A stretch of DNA of 14,964 nucleotides from an uncultured Lachnospiraceae bacterium. GTDB taxonomy: Bacteria; Bacillota_A; Clostridia; Lachnospirales; Lachnospiraceae. The position numbers were made by a program, and so were the translations under genes. The stretch spans positions 1-14,964 of the forward strand of contig CACZHN010000034.1 in NCBI GenBank assembly GCA_902780985.1, in the 5' to 3' direction. Shown in pieces: positions 10,648-14,964 of this stretch (position 1 is the stretch's first letter; each line of letters opens with the position of its first letter). Below the pieces are notes generated by a model. That model had not been told where the DNA came from. It saw only the letters and a list, made by a program, of their open reading frames with translations, and did not search any database.

Positions 10648-11820
10648 ATGAATTATACTGAATCGGAAATCATGGAGTATATCGAAGAAGAGGACGCCAA
10701 GTTTATACGTCTTGCGTTCCGAGATGCCTTCGGTGTTCAGAAGAATATATCGGTTATGCCGAGTGAGATCCACAAGGCATTCAAGGAAGGAATCCCTATA
10801 AATGCAAGGTCCATCAGGGGCTTTGAGGGAAGCGGCGAACCGCGTCTTTATCTGAGACCGGATGCGTCCACTCTTTCCGTACTTCCGTGGAGACCCGATT
10901 CGGGTCGAGTTCTCAGAATGTTCTGCGACGTCTGTACGGCGGACGGAGAGCCTTTTGAGGCTGATACCAGGAATATACTGAAGATGGCCGTAAAGGCTGC
11001 TGACGAGGCCGGTATCGAGTTCAAATTCGGTTCTGAGATGGAGTTCTATCTCTTTAAGACCGACGACGAAGCACGCCCTACAAAAGTGCCTTACGATGAA
11101 GCAGGTTATATGGATATCGCACCTCTGGACAGAGGCGAAAATATCCGTCGTGAGATCTGTCTCACCATAGAGGAAATGGGTCTTACACCGGAGCGTTCTC
11201 ACCATGAGAGAGGTCCGGGACAGAACGAGATCGATTTCCATTACGGCAAGCCGATGAAGGCTGCGGATCAGATGACCACATTTAAGATGGTCGTTTCGAC
11301 TGTGGCTGACAGAAACGGTCTTTATGCCGATTTTTCACCGATGCCGCTTTCCGATAAGCCGGGCAACGGTTATCATATCAACATTTTCGCTCACGGTAAG
11401 AACGGCGAAGATGTGGTCAGTTATGTGGCTGCGGGAATCCTTGCGAAGATCAGGGATATAACCGTATTCCTGAATCCAACCGATGCGTCCTATAACCGTT
11501 TCGGTATAAGCACCGCACCGAACAAAGTAAACTGGTCAAGCGCAGGCGGTTCTGCGCTCATGCATATAGACGAAGTTGCAGGTCAGACAAGGGTCGAGCT
11601 CCGTTCACCGGATGCAGTCAGCAATCCTTATCTGGTCTACGCTCTCCTTATCAGAGCCGGACTTTACGGTATAGAGAACAAGATCGCGCTTCCTGAAGAG
11701 GCGGATGCTGAAGCTCTGATGCTGCCTAAGTCCAGAAGAGAAGCTATGAAGATAGCAGAGGGCAGTGAATTCATCAAGAGTATTCTGCCTAAGGCTATCA
11801 TAGACAAGTATATCTCGTAG
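10648..11820 (+). CDS. Type I glutamine synthetase family protein with altered active site (glnA-like)
   Basis: The fold is clearly type I glutamine synthetase, but at 390 aa it is shorter than the usual 440-470. The metal ligands align intact: E130 and E132 (GSEMEF), E187 (HHER), E194 (GQNE), H243 (GYH) and E317 (RVELR). Substrate residues R284 and R319 are kept. Several catalytic positions appear lost (E. coli numbering): D50 reads N52 (INARSI for FDGSSI), the E327 flap (VPGYEAP) reads GISTAP, R339 in NRS reads G301, and R344 reads H306. Glutamine formation is therefore doubtful. It could be another gamma-glutamyl or amide ligase, or a ligand-binding pseudoenzyme. AAAGGGGA (10635-10642) gives a good ribosome site. 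It lies 11 bp after carB and 37 bp before the ANTAR gene; glnN downstream encodes a complete synthetase. Confidence 0.85.
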   Translation: MNYTESEIMEYIEEEDAKFIRLAFRDAFGVQKNISVMPSEIHKAFKEGIPINARSIRGFEGSGEPRLYLRPDASTLSVLPWRPDSGRVLRMFCDVCTADGEPFEADTRNILKMAVKAADEAGIEFKFGSEMEFYLFKTDDEARPTKVPYDEAGYMDIAPLDRGENIRREICLTIEEMGLTPERSHHERGPGQNEIDFHYGKPMKAADQMTTFKMVVSTVADRNGLYADFSPMPLSDKPGNGYHINIFAHGKNGEDVVSYVAAGILAKIRDITVFLNPTDASYNRFGISTAPNKVNWSSAGGSALMHIDEVAGQTRVELRSPDAVSNPYLVYALLIRAGLYGIENKIALPEEADAEALMLPKSRREAMKIAEGSEFIKSILPKAIIDKYIS

Positions 11821-11857
11821 TTGTTTTGCGTTATACGCGCTGATTATCGGGGAGTTT

Positions 11858-12436
11858 ATGAAAGACAGGATTGATACCAGATATTCGGTACTGATAGTAT
11901 CGTCGTCTGAACAATTTAATATTGCGGCGAAGAAGGTTCTTCCGGATAGAAGGTTCAATGTCATCGAGACCAGGAAAAGCGCATCGGCGGCCAGACGTGA
12001 GCTGCTGGTACGTGAGTACGATATCATCCTGGTAAATGCACCCCTGTCCGACGGCCTCGGCACAGAGTTCGCCATGGATGTTGCAGAGAAGCACAGCTCG
12101 GGTATCATTTTCGTAGTTCCGGCGGAAGTTTACGGAAGCGTAAGTGATCACCTGATAGATTACGGCGTCCTGACGCTGTCAAAGCCTCTTAAGACCAGCG
12201 AGCTGGAGAGGATGATCAAACTCCTGATCGCACTTAACGACAGGCTCAGAAAAGCCCAGAAGAAGATCGTCACTCTGAATGAAAAGATGGACGAACTGAA
12301 GTTGGTAAGCCGCGCCAAGATCATTCTTGTGGGTAAGGGTATGAGTGAAGACGAAGCCCACGAGTATATCATCAGAGAGGCTATGAACAGAGGCCTCACC
12401 AAGAAGCAGGTTGCGGAAAATATTATCGATGAGTAA
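11858..12436 (+). CDS. ANTAR-domain antiterminator with degenerate receiver (NitR/AmiR-like)
   Basis: This is a predicted RNA-binding regulator of 192 aa. Residues 8-115 form a receiver-like domain, 120-148 a basic/hydrophobic helix likely to be coiled coil, and 145-190 an ANTAR domain (SRAKIILVGKGMSEDEAHEY then REAMNRGLTKKQVAENII). The receiver is atypical: the acidic pocket reads SSS (15-17), the phospho-acceptor position is N60, and only the lysine K109 (SKP) is kept. It therefore probably cannot be phosphorylated, like AmiR. ANTAR proteins bind hexaloop hairpins in leader RNA and prevent termination. A gene of this type, nitR, follows glnA in Clostridium saccharobutylicum. The ribosome site GGGGAG is unusually close to the ATG (3 nt). 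Likely targets are the terminator leaders of pyrG and glnN. Confidence 0.88.
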   Translation: MKDRIDTRYSVLIVSSSEQFNIAAKKVLPDRRFNVIETRKSASAARRELLVREYDIILVNAPLSDGLGTEFAMDVAEKHSSGIIFVVPAEVYGSVSDHLIDYGVLTLSKPLKTSELERMIKLLIALNDRLRKAQKKIVTLNEKMDELKLVSRAKIILVGKGMSEDEAHEYIIREAMNRGLTKKQVAENIIDE

Positions 12437-12445
12437 AAAAAACTA

Positions 12446-12474
12446 TTGACAATTAATTTTCAAAAGAGTAGAAT
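12446..12474 (+). promoter_or_regulatory. Promoter of glnN
   Basis: A consensus -35 TTGACA (12446-12451), a 17-nt spacer and a -10 TAGAAT (12469-12474) start 9 bp after the ANTAR gene stop. Transcription would begin near 12481-12484, only a few bases before the hexaloop hairpin. This gives glnN its own transcript in addition to any readthrough. Confidence 0.85.
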
Positions 12475-12485
12475 TCAGACCGTAG

Positions 12486-12501
12486 AAGACAAAGGCGTCT
12501 T
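12486..12501 (+). promoter_or_regulatory. Antiterminator-type hairpin with AAAGGC hexaloop (glnN leader)
   Basis: AAGAC (12486-12490) pairs perfectly with GTCTT (12497-12501) around the six-base loop AAAGGC. Loop positions 1 (A) and 4 (G) match ANTAR binding sites. The 3' arm is part of the terminator's 5' arm, so this hairpin and the terminator are mutually exclusive. A second 5-bp hairpin with a six-base loop (TAAAAG, 12501-12516) follows at once, but its loop lacks the A/G pattern. ANTAR targets usually have two matching hexaloops, so the match is partial. Confidence 0.5.
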
Positions 12502-12529
12502 AGAGTAAAAGCTCTAAGGCGCCTTTTTT
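12491..12529 (+). terminator. Intrinsic terminator / attenuator in the glnN leader
   Basis: Bases 12491-12505 pair with 12512-12526 (15 bp, one G-U) around a loop of six (12506-12511), and a run of six T (12524-12529) follows. It lies about 10 nt after the predicted glnN start point and 220 nt before the gene. It would end both the upstream operon transcript and the glnN transcript unless antiterminated. Confidence 0.9.
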
Positions 12530-12540
12530 GTTCGAATAAA

Positions 12541-12720
12541 CGTAACTGTTCAGCAGGTTACGAGAATAAAAGAATCAACGTGAAAACGTGTTTTCTAAGA
12601 TGATTCTTTTATTCTTGTAAGCCCTGCGTAGCAGGGTCACATAAAGGGCATGAAATAACGAGTCTCCGAAGGAGACAGGGAAGCACGAAGTGCTGACGTT
12701 ATGAATGCTTTATGTGACCT
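12541..12720 (+). other. Densely structured 5' region of glnN (unidentified RNA or palindromic element)
   Basis: The 314 bp between the ANTAR gene and glnN hold the promoter and attenuator, and then this block with no gene. It contains: hairpin CGTAA..TTACG (12541-12562); a perfect 15-bp inverted repeat (12563-12577 with 12601-12615) with an inner GAAAA-CGTG-TTTTC hairpin; hairpin CCCTGC-GTA-GCAGGG (12622-12636); and a 12-bp closing stem (12635-12646 with 12708-12719) that continues through CAT/ATG and ATAACG/CGTTAT into a junction. The junction carries two GAA-loop hairpins, at 12662-12676 and 12682-12694. I do not recognise a described riboswitch. It could be a leader RNA that acts after antitermination, or a dispersed repeat. 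Confidence 0.6.
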
Positions 12721-12740
12721 GATGAACAAGAAGAAAATGT

Positions 12741-12746
12741 AGGAGG
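12741..12746 (+). promoter_or_regulatory. Strong ribosome binding site of glnN
   Basis: AGGAGG lies 4 nt before ATG 12751 and 7 nt before ATG 12754. The spacing favours the second ATG, which changes the product by one methionine only. Confidence 0.75.
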
Positions 12747-12753
12747 ACCTATG

Positions 12754-14856
12754 ATGGAAAAGTTAAATGTACCGGAGATTTTTGGATCACTTGTCTTTGA
12801 CGACAGAGTAATGAGAGCAAGACTTTCAGACGATGTATACGCTTCACTTAAGAAGACTATTGATGAAAATGTAAGACTCGATGACCGTGTTGCTGATGCG
12901 GTTGCTGAAGAGATGAAAAATTGGGCTATAGAGAACGGAGCCACACATTTCACACATTGGTTCCAGCCACTTACAGGTGTAACAGCAGAGAAGCACGACA
13001 GCTTCATCTCACCTTCACCGGACGGCGGAGTACTTATGGAGTTCTCCGGCAAGGAACTTATCAAGGGTGAGCCTGATGCTTCTTCATTCCCTTCAGGAGG
13101 ACTCAGAGCTACATTCGAAGCAAGAGGATATACAGCGTGGGATCCGACATCTTATGCATTTATCAAGGATCATACACTTTGCATTCCTACAGCATTCTGC
13201 TCATATTCAGGTGAGGCACTGGATAAGAAGACACCTCTTCTCAGATCCATGCAGGCAATCAACAAGCAGGCTAAGAGAATTCTTAAGCTTTTCGGAAATG
13301 ACGATGTTAAGTACGTCAGAACAAGCGTTGGTCCTGAGCAGGAGTATTTCCTGGTAGATAAGGAAGTATTCAACAAGAGACCTGACCTTAAGTACACAGG
13401 TAGAACTCTTTTCGGAGCTATGCCTCCAAAGGGACAGGAAATGGATGACCATTACTTTGGTGTTATCAAGCCAAGAGTAAGCGAGTTCATGGAAGACCTC
13501 AACAAGGAACTCTGGAAGCTCGGCATCCTTGCTAAGACAGAGCATAACGAAGTTGCTCCTGCACAGCACGAGCTTGCACCTATATATTCAACAACAAACG
13601 TTGCAACAGATTCAAACCAGCTTACAATGGAGATCATGAAGAAGGTTGCTGCAAGACACGGTATGGAGTGTCTCCTTCACGAGAAGCCGTTCGCAGGTGT
13701 TAACGGATCAGGTAAGCACAACAACTGGTCAATCGGAACAGATACAGGTATCAACCTTCTGTCCCCTGGAAAGACACCTTACGAGAACGCACAGTTCCTT
13801 CTTTTCCTCTGCGCTGTTATTCAGGCTGTAGATGATTATCAGGATCTTTTGAGACTTTCTGTTGCTACAGCAGGAAACGATCACAGACTCGGAGCTAACG
13901 AAGCACCTCCTGCAATCATTTCCATCTTCCTTGGTGAAGAGCTTACAGCTATTCTTAATGCTATCAGAAATGATACACCATACGAAGGAACAGAGAAGGT
14001 TATCATGAAGCTCGGTGTTCATTCACTTCCAAGCTTCAGCAGAGATACAACAGACCGTAACAGAACATCACCGTTCGCATTTACAGGTAATAAGTTCGAG
14101 TTCAGATCACTGGGTTCATCAAACAGTATCGCATGCTGCAACATCATGCTTAATGCAGCAGTTGCAGAAAGCCTTCGTCAGTACGCTGACGAGCTTGAGA
14201 AGTCAGAGAACTTCGAAGACGATCTTCATGCTCTTATCAAGAGAGTTATCACAGATCATCAGAGAATCCTCTTCGACGGAAACGGATACGGCGATGAGTG
14301 GGTTAAGGAAGCTACAGAAGTCAGAGGACTTTCCAATCTTAAGACTACTGCAGATGCTATGCCTCATCTCCTTGACGAGAAGAACAAGGAAATGCTTATG
14401 GCTCATAAGGTATTTACAGAGGCAGAGCTTCACTCAAGATGCGAGATCATGCTTGAGAACTATGTAAAGACAGTTAACATCGAAGGTCTTACAATGGTAG
14501 ACATGGTACGTAAGAATTACCTTCCTGCAATCGAGGGTTACCTCTACAAGCTTGCAGAGACAACAGCTCTCATCAGACAGGTGAGCAACAACGTTAAGTG
14601 TCACTATGAAGTTTCAACAATCGAGAGACTTTCAGAGCTTACAGATCACATCCTTGATGCTGTTAAGGTTCTTGAGGATTCACTCAGCAAGCTTAAGGGA
14701 CTTTCAGATGTATTTGAATCATCGGCATTCGTAAGAGATACGCTTCTTCCGAACATGAACAGCCTCAGATCTTACGTAGATGAAGCAGAAATGCTTACAT
14801 CACAGAAGGATTGGCCGTTCCCAAGCTACGGACAGCTTCTCTTCAGCGTAAACTAA
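12754..14856 (+). CDS. glnN: Glutamine synthetase type III
   Basis: This ATP-dependent enzyme makes glutamine from glutamate and ammonium. The 700-aa size is typical of type III synthetases, known from Bacteroides, rumen clostridia and cyanobacteria. Motifs present (numbering from this start): [19 protein letters not shown] (115-133), [10 protein letters not shown] (193-202), [14 protein letters not shown] (263-276), [12 protein letters not shown] (315-326), [15 protein letters not shown] (378-392), and [10 protein letters not shown] followed by FEFRSLGSS (434-455). Metal-binding and arginine motifs are intact, unlike in the glnA-like protein. A consensus promoter, a strong AGGAGG and marked use of AGA, ACA, TCA and CTT codons suggest high expression. 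The attenuator and structured leader point to transcriptional control by nitrogen status. ATG 12751 is an alternative start. Confidence 0.97.
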   Translation: MEKLNVPEIFGSLVFDDRVMRARLSDDVYASLKKTIDENVRLDDRVADAVAEEMKNWAIENGATHFTHWFQPLTGVTAEKHDSFISPSPDGGVLMEFSGKELIKGEPDASSFPSGGLRATFEARGYTAWDPTSYAFIKDHTLCIPTAFCSYSGEALDKKTPLLRSMQAINKQAKRILKLFGNDDVKYVRTSVGPEQEYFLVDKEVFNKRPDLKYTGRTLFGAMPPKGQEMDDHYFGVIKPRVSEFMEDLNKELWKLGILAKTEHNEVAPAQHELAPIYSTTNVATDSNQLTMEIMKKVAARHGMECLLHEKPFAGVNGSGKHNNWSIGTDTGINLLSPGKTPYENAQFLLFLCAVIQAVDDYQDLLRLSVATAGNDHRLGANEAPPAIISIFLGEELTAILNAIRNDTPYEGTEKVIMKLGVHSLPSFSRDTTDRNRTSPFAFTGNKFEFRSLGSSNSIACCNIMLNAAVAESLRQYADELEKSENFEDDLHALIKRVITDHQRILFDGNGYGDEWVKEATEVRGLSNLKTTADAMPHLLDEKNKEMLMAHKVFTEAELHSRCEIMLENYVKTVNIEGLTMVDMVRKNYLPAIEGYLYKLAETTALIRQVSNNVKCHYEVSTIERLSELTDHILDAVKVLEDSLSKLKGLSDVFESSAFVRDTLLPNMNSLRSYVDEAEMLTSQKDWPFPSYGQLLFSVN

Positions 14857-14893
14857 ATTTGCATTCCAACTATTCCACATAATATATGAAACC

Positions 14894-14942
14894 CGGGGAC
14901 GGAGGTTAAGTATTCATTTTGAATACTTAACCTCCGTCCCCG
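14894..14942. repeat. Near-perfect 22-bp palindrome downstream of glnN
   Basis: Bases 14894-14915 pair without mismatch with 14921-14942 around the loop ATTTT. The outer arm begins CGGGGACGGAGG. A T run (14950-14954) begins 7 nt after the stem, too far for a textbook intrinsic terminator, although the hairpin could still protect or end the glnN mRNA. The perfect symmetry and GGGGACGG end resemble dispersed REP-like palindromes mobilised by IS200-type (RAYT) transposases; this resemblance is from memory. Confidence 0.7.
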
Positions 14943-14964
14943 ATTCCAATTTTTATAAAAGGTC

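Noticed and set aside
12475..12490. A canonical first ANTAR hairpin upstream of the AAAGGC hairpin
   Set aside because: No stem closing an A-x-x-G-x-x hexaloop was found, and TTC..GAA around 12475-12488 leaves an 8-base loop and starts before the likely transcription start.
12635..12719. Reading the 12-bp inverted repeat as terminal repeats of a MITE
   Set aside because: No target-site duplication is evident at the flanks, and the interior continues the pairing, which suits an RNA fold better. It was kept only as an alternative for the structured region.

Overview
The window reads as a chromosomal stretch of core biosynthetic genes from an anaerobic Firmicute, most likely a member of the Clostridia near the Lachnospiraceae (rumen or gut type). 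The basis is moderate GC, frequent AGA/ACA/CTT codons, strong AGGAGG-type ribosome sites, a type III glutamine synthetase and an ANTAR regulator beside a glnA-like gene. Every gene is on the + strand. Family placement comes from reading motifs; no database search was possible.

Region 1 (1-4486) is the distal part of a tryptophan operon in the order trpB-trpD-trpC-trpF-trpA. The genes are tightly packed, with overlaps at trpD/trpC and trpF/trpA. The order is unusual because trpB is split from trpA by three genes. TrpD, TrpC and TrpF all carry non-textbook active-site motifs, which suggests a distinct lineage of the pathway.

Region 2 (4487-12436) starts with a sigma-A type promoter and a short leader that contains an intrinsic terminator. 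It continues as an apparent operon pyrG-carA-carB-(glnA-like)-(ANTAR regulator). The first three genes encode glutamine-consuming enzymes (CTP synthase and both subunits of carbamoyl-phosphate synthase). The fourth is a short type I glutamine synthetase homologue that keeps the metal ligands but has lost several ammonium- and phosphate-site residues. The fifth is a NitR/AmiR-like RNA-binding antiterminator whose receiver domain lacks the phospho-acceptor aspartate.

Region 3 (12437-14856) is glnN, a full-length type III glutamine synthetase with its own promoter. Its leader contains a second intrinsic terminator, followed by about 200 nt dense in inverted repeats before the ribosome site. The window ends with a near-perfect 22-bp palindrome.

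The most interesting reading combines regions 2 and 3. The pyrG and glnN leaders share one design: a hairpin with hexaloop AAAGGC (A at position 1, G at position 4, as ANTAR proteins prefer) overlaps and would disrupt the terminator. The ANTAR protein gene lies between the two targets, next to a possible pseudo-glutamine synthetase that could be its ligand sensor. This would be a local RNA-based circuit balancing glutamine supply (glnN) and glutamine use (pyrG-carAB).
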